From Siniperca chuatsi (lineage: Eukaryota > Chordata > Actinopteri > Centrarchiformes > Sinipercidae): DNA of 64,000 nucleotides. The notes beneath the pieces are model-generated. The model did not search any database and was not told where the DNA came from. It saw only the letters and a program-made list of their open reading frames with translations. The stretch lies in the NCBI RefSeq assembly GCF_020085105.1, contig NC_058055.1:23355822-23419821 (forward strand). Direction: 5' to 3'. This document shows positions 36,601 to 48,331 of the stretch, in pieces; position 1 is the first letter of the stretch; the number at the start of each line of letters is the position of its first letter. A program made the translations under genes and the position numbers.

Positions 36601-39600
36601 TTATTTTTTGTCAGAACTCATCGCAGGGTTTCCGCATTTTTGTTGTCCCTAAAAAGCTTTTTCTTTCACCACATTCATTCTGCTGTTTCTCACCCACGTT
36701 TGATGTCGTACCCCTCTCTTCTTGTGCACGTTTTATTTCACGTTTAGTAACTCAAACTTGTCATTTGTTGATACAGCTTACAGAGAATTTTGGTAGCGCT
36801 TTGTTTGATCCAGTGGATCTCGCCACTAATGCAAACATGGCAAAATCATTGTCACATGAAAATGAGACAAAAGCGTGAATTGAGATAGGAATCTTAATAT
36901 GATTAATTAAATGTTGAGTACAGATGTTGAGTTATTTAGATGTATTTTGTTTGTTCTTCCTCAGGCACTGGCTGGCCACCTACTTTGTCATCTGGTACGG
37001 TGTGCCCTACATGACATACGACATCTTCGCCATGTACCTCAGTCACTACCACCGCTTCCGCATCAAAGGGCACGAGGACTACAAGCAGCATTCACTGAGG
37101 ACCATAAACTCCTTCGTCCGCAGAGAGTTCCTGCTGGTGTTGCATCATATCGCCCTGCTCACTATCCTGCTGCCTGTAACACTGGTGAGGAGGGGAGGGA
37201 GGGATGGTGAGAAAAATGAGGGCGAGATTGAGGCAGTATTGATGAAGTCTTGTTGTCAGTAGTCAAGGCCAATAATTGAGATCAAAACTGAATGTAATGC
37301 AGGCAGCACTGGTGGTGATGGATCACTAGCTTGCTGCATTAGCTGCTGGTAGAAATCACTGTCCTGCAGTGCTGGTGCTAAAATGATTAGCATCACAGAT
37401 CACAATCTTAATCTACGCTCTGGGATTACTGGCTGTTTACTACAACTGTCATGGATCTCATTGGGTTGTTCAGTGTGTGACTGACACCAGTTTGCTCCAT
37501 TGTTTTGGGTTATTATTGCTACTGCATTACCTGTGCACATACTGTATGGTGTACATTTAAAAAACCAAAAATGCAGATACTAGCCTGCTTTGTTAATAGT
37601 AAGTGAAACATTTTATTTATGGAATTTTAGAGCTGAAATGATTAGTTGATTAATCAATTAGTGGAAAACTAATCTGTAATTGATTAATTGTTTAAGTCAT
37701 TTCTCAAGCAAAAATAAGAAAAAGTAACTTCCTCTTTCTCAAATATACATTTGCTGGGGGGTTTTCTTTTTCATGTTAGTAAACTTAATATCTTTGGGTT
37801 TTTGACTGCTGGTCGGAACAAACAAGGAATTCTGATATGTCAACTTGCACTTTAGGAAATTGTAATGGCTATTATTCACTTTTTTAATCAGCCCTACTGA
37901 ATTTAGGTGTCCATGTGTGAGCTAAAGGGATTATACTGCTGTTCACATTATACATTACATTACTCCTGAGCATTTTTTCAAAGCATAGTGTAGTGATTTT
38001 TATGATTTTGAATGTTTTTTTTCTACCTTTCAGGCAGCCATTGAATTCTGGTTATATCAGTATGGTACACAAATCTGCTGGAAGAGTTGTCATAAATAAT
38101 AACTTATGTGTTCTTTTAGTAGTGTCCACTGCCAGTAATGCGTTATTAGTGTGTGCCATAATGTAATGCATTGTTTTCAAATCAATCCTTGCTTTAAGAT
38201 GCATTATCTTCTAATGATTACTTAAGTGGCAACAAAAAAAAAAACAGGCATGATGCTCACGGTCATGGATTATCTATCAAGTAATTTTTCTGACTTGCAA
38301 GTCCGGTTTCAACCTGTACTGATATAAATGGACCTCAAGGCTGCCTGGAATGTAAGGGAAAGGCAATATGTTTGGATTAAAAAGTGTTTGGATGCTTTGG
38401 AAAGTGGTTGGCAGTAATGTAAAATATACGTGATATGAAGTACATTAGTGTGCAAACAAGCTAATCTACCTTTTCCTCAAAACATTTATTATATCACCGC
38501 GTTATTATGTATACAATACCTCAGATGTGCCACACACAAACAGATAATCTCAACAAAATTCAGAACACACGGTTTGAAGCCTCTTACATACTGCATTGCA
38601 TTAATAAGAGGTGTTCAGTACATGTATGAACTTGTCTTTTACACTCAACCTTCAAACTGAACTGACTATACTGAATCCCCATTGTCACTGACCGAATCAG
38701 TGACTTTTTGAATTGGAGTTCCCCTCAATGGTGGCTGAAAGCATGATTATCAGGTTAGCTGCGATACACAGGTCATTCCTGTTTAGGAGATTACTGAAAG
38801 ACAGCAAGAGCCACAGAAACAATCATGTTATGATAACTCTGTTATAAGCAGCTGCTGAGCTATTAACCTTACAAAGAGTGCGTTTACAGGCCTAGTTTTG
38901 TAATGAACTGAACAAAAGCAGTTTGAACCAGCAACAGACTGAATTTAGTACTGAACTGAAGAAGACGCTAATGATGATTCACTTTCTGTTGTACGTACTG
39001 AAGTGCATTTGAACAGCGATGCGATCACTTAGCTTAGACTAAAAATTAACAAACTATATATTTAGTGAATATGACTCTTTAGGGTTGTTACCCTAACCCG
39101 CAGTTTCTACCAGGATGGAACATCCTTTGAAACAGAAGTTTAGACCATCAGGTGATACTAAAATTGTCCAAATGAAATTACATTGTGGCTCCTGAGAGTA
39201 GGGTAAAGGCGTCTGTGTACTTTTACAATTTCTGTAACTTTCTGAAACCCAGCAATCTGGCAATCATGCCAGGTGTATAGAGGTGTGAAAGTAGGCAGGG
39301 TTTGAACTCTCTGAAGCTACATCCATACTAATACGTTTTACTTTTGAAACGCATAACTTTTGCTACATTCACATTACTCCGGCATTTTCGAACCCGTAAA
39401 ATGGTGACTTTCAATAATGCTGCTGACCCCGTTTTAGTTTGAAAACTGGACGGGTGGAAACGGAGACTTTTGAAAACAATGACGCAGACACCCATGTTCG
39501 CTTCCTGATTGGGTCTTATCAGTCACGACGTGTCCTTCCCTGATTCGTCACACCCCTATTACGTTTACAAACTACATCAGCCTTGACAACCAGTGGTTAA

Positions 39601-42600
39601 TTCAACATGGATAACAAAATACAGACGTTGCTGACCTTGTTGTCACCATGTCATTGGTCCAAGCAAAGAAATCTCTGGTCTTACTAGTATTTTCTGCAAC
39701 TAAGCAACCAGCCGCAGAGTAGACATTCTGCTTCCTGTTTACACCAGCACGTGCATGCCCAGTGTACATGAATGGTCAGGTGATGTGCGTTTTCAGGCGG
39801 AGATTATTTCTGAAACTGTGCTAAAACGCTTGTGTGTACAGAGATTGTTTTCATTTTAAAATGCTGTTTTAAAATGAAAACGTATTAGTGTGGATGTAGC
39901 CTCAAGCTCTCTTTTTTCATACTTTAGACATCACTTTTCAGATCTGCAACGCTGTGAATGCCTTCAAGGAAAGATTGTCCGAAATCATACACTATTATCC
40001 CTGTTTGAACTTTTAATCGTCTCACTCCTCTCTAGGACAGTAGACTTTTCACCTGGCCTTCCAGCCTGCTTTTCGAGCATATCCCAGCCTTAACATCCTT
40101 GGTTACATCAGAGGTGGATTACACTGATGAGCCAGTATGCACTTTATGATTAAATCCCTGTGCTGAAGTGTTGGTCAAACTCAGTTTATGCAAGAGTGGA
40201 ATACTTCACTGACTGACTGTGTGTTCCATGGGAGGAAATGTTACAGTCCAACTTGGTCAGTTCAAAAGAATAACAAGTGTTCAGGCCTCAAGGGAGTATA
40301 TTGCAGGAAAGGAAAGAGAACACTAAGCCAGTAGCCTAATTATTGATTACTTTCTTTGAACAAATAGCAGCAAATGATTCTTTATTGTTTTCTTTTACGT
40401 CCTTGAATTGTAAGTTTTGTAAATGGACAGATGCAATAAGAATGGACAGGAAGAGAGAATGAAAGGTGCAGGTTGTTTTCTGCTGAGATACAAGTGTTAG
40501 AGGACAAATGGAAGCCAGGGAAAGATCTCAATATACATGAAAGCGTCAAAGCATGGAAAAAAGTATTTGAATGGATGAATACAGTCAGTTGTTAAGTGAG
40601 GGCAAGGGAGGAAGCAGGCAACAATAGGAGAGGTACTGTGGACCATGATGACTTTTAGTGCAGGCATGACCGGCAAATTGTAAACCTGTTGAACTGTTGA
40701 ACTGATAAAACAGTTTGAGCAGTAAAGTGAATTCCTTTAAAAGTATGTGGAAAGTTCATAATAGTGCAGCCATCTATTTTGAATATATATACATAAATGA
40801 TATGTATATATGTTACCACGCATTTGAATTTGGTAATTCAGGAGCTTGCTCCATACTGTCTTCAACCTACCGATTGTCAACCTACTGTCCCATAGAGTTT
40901 ACAGAAGCATGTAACATAGCCACTCTCCATTACAAGTAGTATCCCAGGTTAGCGGGTCAGGTGCAGTGGAAACCCGGCCCTTTGTTTGCAGTGGCAATAT
41001 GAGATCACATTACCCTACATTATTCAGCCCCAGCTGCAGTCATCCTCTCTTTTCTCTAAACTCACCACCACTCCCTCTGTTCCTCCTCTTGTTCCGTCAC
41101 TCATCAGCTTTATGCCATTCTGGCTTGCCTGGGTATGAGCTGGGCGGCAAGCAATTAAAGGACATTGACATGCAAGAGGAGGAAAAGACAGAACCTTTAG
41201 GTGATGAGACCCACGTATCTCTAAAAAGTCAACTTTTCATGAGCACAAAAACAGCCCTGTGTTCAGCTTTGTGACGATGCATTCTCCAGCTGATCCAAGG
41301 GAGGCTTTAAATAGTTTATTTAGTTTAAGAAGTAGGAGAATTTTCTCAAACCATAAAGGAACACATCCTTTAAATTAAAAATTACCTAATTTGGAGATAC
41401 ATGGTTTTTACTGCACAGGAAGGGTATGAAAAATTGTAATCTGTAAGGTAACGAGTAAAGCTGTCAGACAAATGCAATGGAGTAAAAAGTAAAAAATGTT
41501 CCTCTGAGATATAGTGGAGTATAAAGTTGTTAAAAATGGAAATACTCAAGTAAAGTACAAGTGCCTCGAATTTGTTTAAGTACAGTGCTTGAGTAAATGT
41601 ACTTAGTTACATTCCCCCACTGGCTTTAATTGGTAACATTAATTTATAGCTGCATTCCATTTAGATGTGCCAGTTTAAGGGTCCAGGTATTGTGCATGCT
41701 CACTCACTAGCCGGGTTTACTGTAATACCTAAATGGAACAGAGCCATCATTAACGGTATTATTCCCACCAGTCCTTTTCCTGCTATGACAAGTCAAAATG
41801 TCTGCTTTGCCTAAAAATGATAATAATATGTTAAGTTGGCAAATGAGCCTAAAGTTGAAACTTTGGATTTACCAGTTGAGCTACGTAACAACCACTGAAT
41901 TATGGTCACACATAGATGCACCGATTGAATCCATCAGATTGGTGTCCGCCCCGATACTGACCTTATTAAGAAGATCTTAATGTGACTGATCCACATTACA
42001 TTCAGTTATGTCCATGTCATTATAAAATTCACTTTGTTTGCTATAATTTACATTCATTCAGTCATGCCGGGCCACCGACTCAATTTTTCAATTCTAAATT
42101 TGGGAAAAATAGGTGCCGGATCAGTACTCTGTATTGGCAGATACCCTGAGTTTAAGTATCAGAATCGGTGTGAGGAGAGAAAAAGTTGAATCAGTGCATC
42201 CCCAGTCACTTTAGGGCATGACCAAACAAAAATCTGATTGTGGCCAAAACGTGTGTCACCCACAAGGTTTTTGGGCTCACATTTAAAGGTAGGATAAGGA
42301 GCTCAGAGTGGAACCACTGCTCCTGAGTCAGTTGAGATGAGTCGGGCATCAGATCAGGATGCCTTCTGGAGGCCGCCTTGTGTAGGTTATATTGCAATTA
42401 GTTTGCTGTCACCCCAACCTGCTCAGCATATTTTAGCTCTATATTTACACACGTTTTTAATGATGGTGCAAGGTGTTACATCAACATCTAGTCAAAATTG
42501 CTGGGTTTTTATAGTTTGACAGAGTGTACTGATACATGAGATTGATTTTTTTTTGTTCATGTCAACCTTTTAGCTAGTGGCTAACCATGATTCCCATATT

Positions 42601-45600
42601 ATAAATGCATCTATTTTACACACAGTCTAATGTATGTAGTAGAAAAGTCAAATAAATCCTTGGACAGATGGTAAGCATCAGACTCTAGCAACCACAAATA
42701 CACCTATTGTTCTCAGTAGCTGCAGGCAAACTAGAGGATTGAGTGGTGCATCAGAATAGTGTGTTGTGGCTCACAACTCAGGCCAGTTTTAGCACATTTA
42801 CACAGAATGCAGAGACTTTTTTATATCAGACATATCTCATATTACAGTTATGGGATTAAGACTGAAAACTGCTGAAGTTGCCCTTTTAGGAAGTTTTGTG
42901 TGCAGGGTAAGGTTTAAATTATGCCTCATACAGCATCTCACACAGACATAGATAAAGGTAACACATGCCCATAGCAGGTGGGGAGGTAGCCAGGTAATTT
43001 GTTAGGCGTGGTGTAAAGTTCCCCTCTGTTGTCTCAGTCATTCTTTCATGGGCAGATGGCAAGGCCACGTCTGGAGCCGCTCATGCTTTATTCATCCTCA
43101 GCACACAGCAAGCTCGGCTACCAGGCAGTGCTTGTCTTTTGTCTGGAGTCTCTTTATCCATCTAGACTGACTCACCTATTCTAGGTTGGCCTCTCTAACT
43201 ACACAGCACTGTGCCACTGGTCAATATTTGAAAGCTTTATTCATTAATTATGTACAGGACATCACTCCCTCCTCTGCCCTGTCCAGCCTCATGCTGCCAT
43301 CTTGCCATCTTGAAGTTGTGGTAGAATAAGACATCTGCCTTTGTGGTTGTGACATTGTACAAAAAAAAACATAGTGAGTATACCAATATCAGCTAGAGGA
43401 TTTTACTCAACAGCCTCTGGGTGTTGGTCTTAAATTGAATCCACCTAGGATTGAAAAATGTTCAGTATGTCTGTGCATGTGGAGTACAGTAAAGTAAATA
43501 CTTTCTTCCTTGCTAAAGAGACTACCAAACCTTGTTTAGTATTTATTGGAAAATAAAGTAAAATATCCATGTACCCAGCCAACTTGTCGGGATTGGTGTT
43601 GATCAATATTGTGTATGTCACGAATCTTGATACTCCAAAGTCTGCATTTCTGGACAACATACATCATAGTGACATAGCAACAAGGGTCTTCCCATATTAA
43701 AAGCTCCTCAAAAATGAGGCTAAGCAATGCAGCCTGTTGCCTGTATTTGGAGGACACAAGTGGATAAAAAATAACCAAGCCACTGCAGAGTGCAAAGCGT
43801 GTTATCCCAGGATAAACCAGCAGAACTCTTGTTAGCAGCCTGGATATGGAGCTAAATAAATAGACATTATATGGATATATGTACGATATACCATGTATAT
43901 GTGCTTTTTGTCCGTCATATGTTGAAGTGAAATATTAGAGCTCATTCTGTAAACTGGGGTGTCACGAAAGTTGCCCCAGTTTACCACTGGTGTTTACATT
44001 TCATTGACTGGTTGAGGGAAACTTCCTGGTGATAAATATGATGAGAACTGCCCGAATGCACCATGTGTTTTGTTCGCTGAGAGGTTAGATGGCACCATTT
44101 TGGGAGGAGTAGTAGGTTCAGCCTTGCTTTCAGGTCCTCTGAAGCCACCAACTTCATGTTGTCCATAGCTTTGTTTCAGTGACATCTCTCAGGTGCACCA
44201 AGCCTCTAAAGTGCTGCTGTTGATTGATAACTGAAGAAAGGCTGTACAAATCCTGTCCAAGTCTTCCTGCCATAACAGATCCACACAGACATCCTCTCTC
44301 AACAGATATTATACAAAACACTATAGGACACTACATAAAATATTACATAAAACTAGTTTACTTCAGAGCAATTAAATTAAACACATCTCAAATTGGCTTC
44401 ACAAAGGACCAACGACCATGTGAAGCATGTAGCAACCTTAAGTACGGCTTTCAGTGGAGAGTTTTAGTTCAGAGGTTTTTACACCCTGAAATATATGTTA
44501 TATAGGATTGTTTTTTTGCTCAAATTTAAAGATAAACATCTACATAATATATTGGCTAACAGCACCTTCATTCCAAATGTAAATCAATCTTTAGAAACAC
44601 ATACTAAAACCTTGTGGGCGATACACAACAATGATATTGTCCCATGTCTTTTGAAGCCTCTCTTGGCATATTTCCAGTGAGACTGTTCAGAAATTGTCCT
44701 TGAATGTCAGCTGTGTTTTTTTCCATGCTTATGTTTGTTTGCTCACTCTGTGTGTGCTCTGTTTGTCTGTTCCTCAGTTCTTCAGAAGGGACCAGGGGGA
44801 TTTCTTCATTGGCTGCTTGTTTCTAACAGAGCTCAGCACGCCCTTCGTCTCCCTGGGGAAGATACTTATTCAGGTGAGACAGCACGTACACATGTGCATT
44901 CACCAGGTACAAACTAGGAAGTCATACAACTGTCATTTAATGTATGCTGTCCCTTTTATCTAAAATTCTCAAAGCCAAAGGTTTTGAGACTATGTGGAGT
45001 AAACATTATAAGATTGGCCACCATTACTTTGTCAGACAGGTCAACTACCATACAGCCAAGTTGGGCAATCATTTAATAAACAAGCAGCGATTGTCGCATC
45101 ATAGCTTAGCAACGAGAGGCCTGTCAAGCTTTGGATTTCTCCACATGCCGAAATGGGGCTCCAATAAGAGTGATATTTAAAGATTAGTTTAAAGAGCTTT
45201 GAGGGAAGTGTCTTTTTCTAGCCTTTCAAAAACTAAATATCACAAGCAAAAGTGTAAAGAATAGATTTAACAGTGTGCCGAGCATTACTTCCCAGGTCAA
45301 GGATCACATGAATAATTACATTACTTTGTGGGGATACAGGTGATGAGTTTAGGATAACATTAGTGACTCTGTCCTGCTGCATTTGGAAGTTTACACTCCA
45401 GCAAGCCAAACTTGTTATCCTAGATAGCATTACATTCACCTAAAACATTTGTTAGTCCTCACCCTAAAAGCCTAACCTTTTTCTCTTGTGACGTTAAAAG
45501 TGAAACACACTGTTCGAAAATATGAATAATAAAACATAAATCTAACCTCTGTCTTGTTTGTTCAAGTGTGCGAGCTAAAAAGCCACACAGGGTTGTGCTA

Positions 45601-48331
45601 GAGCAATATAACAGTCTGATCTAATTTCATTATCATACTTATAGGACTTACCAGCTCTACACTGCAATACAAGAACATTGTTGTCTTCTATGTCATTAGC
45701 TGGTGAGGATGAAGACCTGTGACATACAGCTTTAACCTCAGTCTTGTTATATCATGTACTGTATGTAACCATCAAGTGTATATTTAAAGCTATTTACAGG
45801 GTTCTCATTTTAAAACGAGTAACTGGAAACAATTAAAAGTCAGCCAGACATCATGGAGCTAAGATTAGCTTAATTAGCTAGCTAGCTACAGCTGATAAAA
45901 TCTGTTAGCAACAGTTGTCATTTCAGCCGACAAACAACTGTCAATCGCAGGCTAGAAATGAGAAGCTGCTTTTGTCTTCTTCTGTCTAAAAATCAAGGGC
46001 CCAATATTTAAAAAATTATTATAAATTTTAAGTGATAAATATGCCACCGTTATCATTGTAAACTGCATATGTGTTGTGCAAGAACGGAAAGCTTAACAGG
46101 TGTGTGATGCTGGCTTGCTTTCCATGCATGCTGGCAGCATTGTTATTCAAGCAATGCAGAAAACGTGTACCACATTGGGCCCCCCGATATGTTGCAATGG
46201 AAATAGAAAATTGCATGGAAAACCAAATACTGATAATGTGCCATAGCAAGCAACCTCTGCAAAATACACCTCGGTCCAAACATCTCAAATAGAGGATATA
46301 TGCAAAATTCCTCAATAATTACATAAGTGCCAAGCAAAGCAATTGCTTCCTTTTTAATATATCTACCATTCTATTACTACAACTACAAATGTCTTGACTG
46401 AATCAGTTGAACCAAATACGTAGATACATGATCAGCCTAATCTAAGAAGGTCCATTAGGGTTTGACATGATGCTTTCATGGTATAAAATAAAGGCCTCAA
46501 CTTTGTAAGTATATTTTTTGAAATACAAAAGACTGTCAGCAATACTGTTGTCAGTTACCTCAGATTTATTTAAAGTCATCACTTAAAATTATAGAAATGC
46601 ATAAGTGACAGTTGAAATGATTTGACACATATATGTATATATAATATGACCTTAAGCCATGTAGCATCAATGCTATGACTCTCTACCAGGGCAAAAGAAA
46701 GTCATCCATCCTTTTTCTTTTGCAGTTGCTACTCAGGTGATGTGCTGTATCTTGCATCATCATAAACCTGAGTATCTTCATTTCATTTGGGATGTATCTT
46801 GTCACTGTACTATCAATAATTAAGGTGCATGGCTCACCAAAAAAATAAACATCAGTCAGTCAGTAGCATTCAGCTAAGAAGCAATAGTAGTGTTCACTGT
46901 CCCTGCCTCTCCCATCCACAGCAGTTAATGCCTTTATTGGTTCCACCCATACAATGGGCATTACATCCTACACTTTGACAAGCACATATGTGCTGTATAG
47001 TCAGACTCTGTGTGTTTTAGAAAAGCCGTAATCTAAGAATTTACTGTGTATCCCAGTGAAATCAGTGGACCGTGGGATTTCAGGTGTTTGCTGACATCTG
47101 GTGTCAGCAGACAAAAAGAGCAAAGCAAAGCTCCACTGCTTCTCTCTGTCTTTAAAAATGCTGCCCTCCTTTGGACTAGATCAGCACTAACAGAAACTCT
47201 GCCAGACATTTTTACTGCTCTCAACAGCAGAGTTGATTCCTATTGATTTTGTGTAGATCAGGTGTTCCCACAGCCTTTCACAAAAAGAAGAAGATCATAG
47301 AATCACATATGATTTTTGTTGTTTGGTATGACTTCGTAAAGACTGGTGAAGAGGTACCAACAACAGTTGAAGCCCAGGAATTTAGTTCTCACCAAAATCC
47401 AGTCTCTTCCACTGAAAAAATAAGTGTGGCATTTTTACTGTATTTGTTATAATATAGTTATTATTTATATACAGTACAGCTTTAGTCATTACTGTTAGAG
47501 GGATTTTGTCATTTAGGCTAACTGAAGTGTTAGACAAGTGGATATTTTGACCTGTTGGTGGTGGTAGATGAAATGTCAGGCTCTAATGAATGTCTGCACC
47601 CAGTTTCTGAACTCTTCAGAAACTGGTGTGGACCATTGGTGTGGACATTTTGGCTTAAAGAAAGCTACTTTTACAGCTTAAAGTCACAGTAAAACTGTAG
47701 TTAGGGCGTCTTAGCTACTATGACCCACAAGCTAACGGTCAAAAACGGCTTCATATGATGGCGGGTTAGCTAGTCGCCCCAAGTCACATTTGATAAATTA
47801 TTGTATAAACCCCATGAGTTCAGGATGAGTCATCAAAAATATTTTAGCATTTAGCATTTTGATATATAAATACTCTAAAAATGTGTTTTGTTTTTTTAAC
47901 ATATATTTGACAGAAACCAAGAGATAACTGAACAATTAACACAAGGAAACAGGATATTTTTAATTTCACTGTGCTACTTTAAAATCCTCTTTCTATCCCT
48001 TCCTCTTTTTTGTCTCCCCCACCAGCTTAGCCTCCAGGAATGCTGGCTGCACAAGGTCAATGGCGGTATGGTACTGCTCACCTTCTTTATGTGCCGCATC
48101 GCCCTCTTCCCCTACATGTACTGGGTGTACGGCCACCACTACGGCATCCCGCTCTACAGCGTGCCCTTCCATCTGCCGCTGTCTGCCAACCTGGGCAACT
48201 TGTGCATCCTGGCACCGCAGGTCTACTGGTTTGTCCTGCTTTGCCGAAAGGGCTACCGTCTGTACCGGCGTAGCCGTATGCCAGACTCGTCTCCTGCGGC
48301 CACTGTCACTGACAATTCTAAGGATGAGTGA
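21569..48331 (+). CDS. tlcd3a: TLC domain-containing protein 3 (TLCD3A/FAM57A-like), complete, five exons
   Basis: Exons 21569-21690, 32077-32163, 36965-37184, 44778-44873 and 48026-48331 join in phase (831 nt, 276 residues). The protein is a multi-pass membrane protein of the TRAM-LAG1-CLN8 family. It begins MLQVLACGAVVFPGLFF, followed by RVVSSIHAIMATTAG (about 41-55), RHWLA (70-74), VPYMTYDIFAMYL (83-95), a paired histidine HH at 130-131, GDFFIGC and ELSTPFVSLGKILIQ (to 175), KVNG, FPYMYWVYG and an APQVYWFVLLCRK end. Length fits the family (about 250-280). TLCD3B has been linked to ceramide metabolism and retinal disease; TLCD3A's activity is poorly defined, so I assign none. RHWL, STPFVSLG and LLCRK favour TLCD3A, while KGHE and IPLY fit both. 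Paralogue choice is about 65% sure; family membership is near certain. No frameshift or missing motif. Confidence 0.93.
22465..22947. mobile_element. hAT-like MITE with perfect 8-bp target duplication
   Basis: Starts TAGGGATGCACCGATATATC and ends GGGTGCATCCCAA, so the ends are inverted repeats of about 12 bp with one terminal mismatch. GTTTGTTT occurs directly outside both ends (22,457-22,464 and 22,948-22,955). An 8-bp duplication with TAGGG ends is the hAT signature. The subterminal region is rich in ATCGG/CCGAT words. There is no transposase. Confidence 0.88.
23770..24314. mobile_element. TTAA-flanked MITE
   Basis: Left junction TTAA-AGGGATACTGATG and right junction, reverse-complemented, TTAA-AGGGGCATTCCACC; TTAA lies at 23,766-23,769 and 24,315-24,318. 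Terminal repeats are short and imperfect. It is 545 bp without coding capacity. Like the elements at 997 and 58,162 it fits a piggyBac-type MITE. Confidence 0.6.
25038..25369 (+). mobile_element. hAT-like MITE (GGGCTGCAAC family), copy B
   Basis: Begins TAGGTCTGCAACTAGC and ends GACTAAATGTTTCAGCTCTA. Flanks ATCATCTG and ATCATCCA are a decayed 8-bp duplication (6 of 8). It contains AAAAGTCCAAAACCCAAATA and AGAAGCTGGAACCAG, hallmarks shared by the family. Confidence 0.75.
26519..26757 (+). mobile_element. hAT-like MITE (GGGCTGCAAC family), copy C, truncated
   Basis: Begins TAGGGCTGCAATTAATGATT, with internal CTTGTTTTGTCCGTTAA and GGAACCAGTTGG; the last recognisable part is TCATTGATTAAGTG. The final CAGCTCTA end is lost. 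Confidence 0.7.
28190..28690. repeat. Probable interspersed repeat in TLCD3 intron 1
   Basis: Sequence with TTATGAGATATCTTATGAGA (a short direct duplication) and a right part (TTTTTGAGATAACTTATCAA, AACAGCTGACTGACATCACC) resembling the fish repeat at 31,540-31,945. Borders are unclear. Confidence 0.35.
30646..30939. mobile_element. hAT-like MITE with CAGTGGTTCTCAAAC ends
   Basis: Left end CAGTGGTTCTCAAACTGG; the right end, reverse-complemented, CAGTGGTTCTCAAACG. Flanks GGTTAGGC and GGTTAGAC match at 7 of 8 positions. These termini are characteristic of the Charlie-like branch of hAT elements. It is 294 bp without a frame. Confidence 0.85.
31540..31945. mobile_element. Fish interspersed repeat with GCTAAC/AGCATG words
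   Basis: Contains CATGCTAATGTCAGCATGCT, ATCTTAGCATGCTAACATTT, AATTCCATGGTAATCCATTC and GGTGGACCGACAGACTGACG, a combination recurring in teleost genomes as a MITE-like repeat. Terminal repeats were not delimited. Confidence 0.5.
32077..32163 (+). CDS. tlcd3a: TLCD3 exon 2
   Basis: 87 nt encoding the end of codon 41 through residue 69 plus two bases of codon 70 (VVSSIHAIMATTAG to VINDR). Acceptor TTTCTCAG, donor GACAG|GTAAGA. Phase agrees with both neighbours. Confidence 0.92.
32164..36964 (+). other. tlcd3a: TLCD3 intron 2 (4.8 kb)
   Basis: A probable TTAA-type MITE spans about 34,103-34,932. Its left end AAGGGAAAATTCTGGTTTAT resembles the inverted right end, which reads TTAAGGGATAATTCCAGTTT. 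A second repeat rich in CGATATAT words is nested at about 34,385-34,700. A hAT-like remnant may begin near 35,730 (AGTAGGGCAGTACGATTC). Nothing coding was seen. Confidence 0.6.
36965..37184 (+). CDS. tlcd3a: TLCD3 exon 3
   Basis: 220 nt finishing codon 70 and encoding residues 71-143, from HWLA to LLPVTL. It carries the HH pair at 130-131 that aligns with the histidines of the Lag1 motif in ceramide synthases. Acceptor TTCTTCCTCAG, donor ACACTG|GTGAGG. Confidence 0.92.
37628..37896 (-). mobile_element. hAT-like MITE (GGGCTGCAAC family), copy D
   Basis: Begins TAGAGCTGAAATGATTAGTT and ends TTTAATCAGCCCTA. It carries TATCTTTGGGTTTTTGACTG and CTTTAGGAAATTGTAATGGC as in copies A and B. Flanks TGGAATTT and CTGAATTT match at 6 of 8 positions, consistent with an old 8-bp duplication. 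Confidence 0.78.
39313..39904. mobile_element. DNA-transposon-like element with 27-bp terminal inverted repeats
   Basis: Left end GAAGCTACATCCATACTAAT then ACGTTTT; the right end, reverse-complemented, TGAGGCTACATCCACACTAA then TACGTTTT. Flanks AACTCTCT and AGCTCTCT match at 7 of 8, suggesting an 8-bp duplication and hence hAT affinity. It is about 592 bp and noncoding. Confidence 0.82.
41441..41622 (-). mobile_element. MITE of the AGTGGTGGAAAGTAAC family, copy 4, truncated
   Basis: GGAGTAAAAAGT, CCTCTGAGATATAGTGGAGT and the end GTACTTAGTTACATTCCCCC followed by ACTG mark the family in inverted orientation. The opposite terminus is missing. Confidence 0.7.
41913..42204. mobile_element. hAT-like MITE (GATGCACCGAT family)
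   Basis: Begins TAGATGCACCGATTGAAT and ends AATCAGTGCATCCCCA, related to the element at 22,465. Flanks GTCACACA and GTCACTTT share the first five bases, a decayed duplication. Confidence 0.65.
44778..44873 (+). CDS. tlcd3a: TLCD3 exon 4
   Basis: 96 nt, residues 144-175 (FFRRDQGDFFIGC to KILIQ). Acceptor TGTTCCTCAG, donor ATTCAG|GTGAGA, phase 0 on both sides. The STPFVSLG segment is one of the best conserved of the family. Confidence 0.92.
44874..48025 (+). other. tlcd3a: TLCD3 intron 4 (3.2 kb)
   Basis: AT-rich intron ending in a CTCCCCCACCAG acceptor. No bordered repeat or gene recognised. The frames at 46.0-47.2 kb show no domain. Confidence 0.7.
48026..48331 (+). CDS. tlcd3a: TLCD3 exon 5 and stop
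   Basis: Residues 176-276 and TGA. It covers the last membrane segments (MVLLTFFMCRIALFPYMYW, LGNLCILAPQVYWFVLLC) and a basic, cytosolic-looking C-terminus (RKGYRLYRRSR) ending in an acidic NSKDE. The exon is GC-rich compared with its surroundings, as expected of coding sequence. Confidence 0.93.
   Translation, partial: LSLQECWLHKVNGGMVLLTFFMCRIALFPYMYWVYGHHYGIPLYSVPFHLPLSANLGNLCILAPQVYWFVLLCRKGYRLYRRSRMPDSSPAATVTDNSKDE

Larger units (their letters stand above)
37185..44777 (+). other. tlcd3a: TLCD3 intron 3 (7.6 kb)
   Basis: Contains MITEs at 37,628, 39,313, 41,441 and 41,913 (separate entries). The remaining sequence is AT-rich and unrecognised. Confidence 0.75.

Noticed and set aside
36522..36878. 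118-codon frame before TLCD3 exon 3
   Set aside because: Entirely intronic, with T-rich low-complexity composition and no link to the TLCD3 frame.
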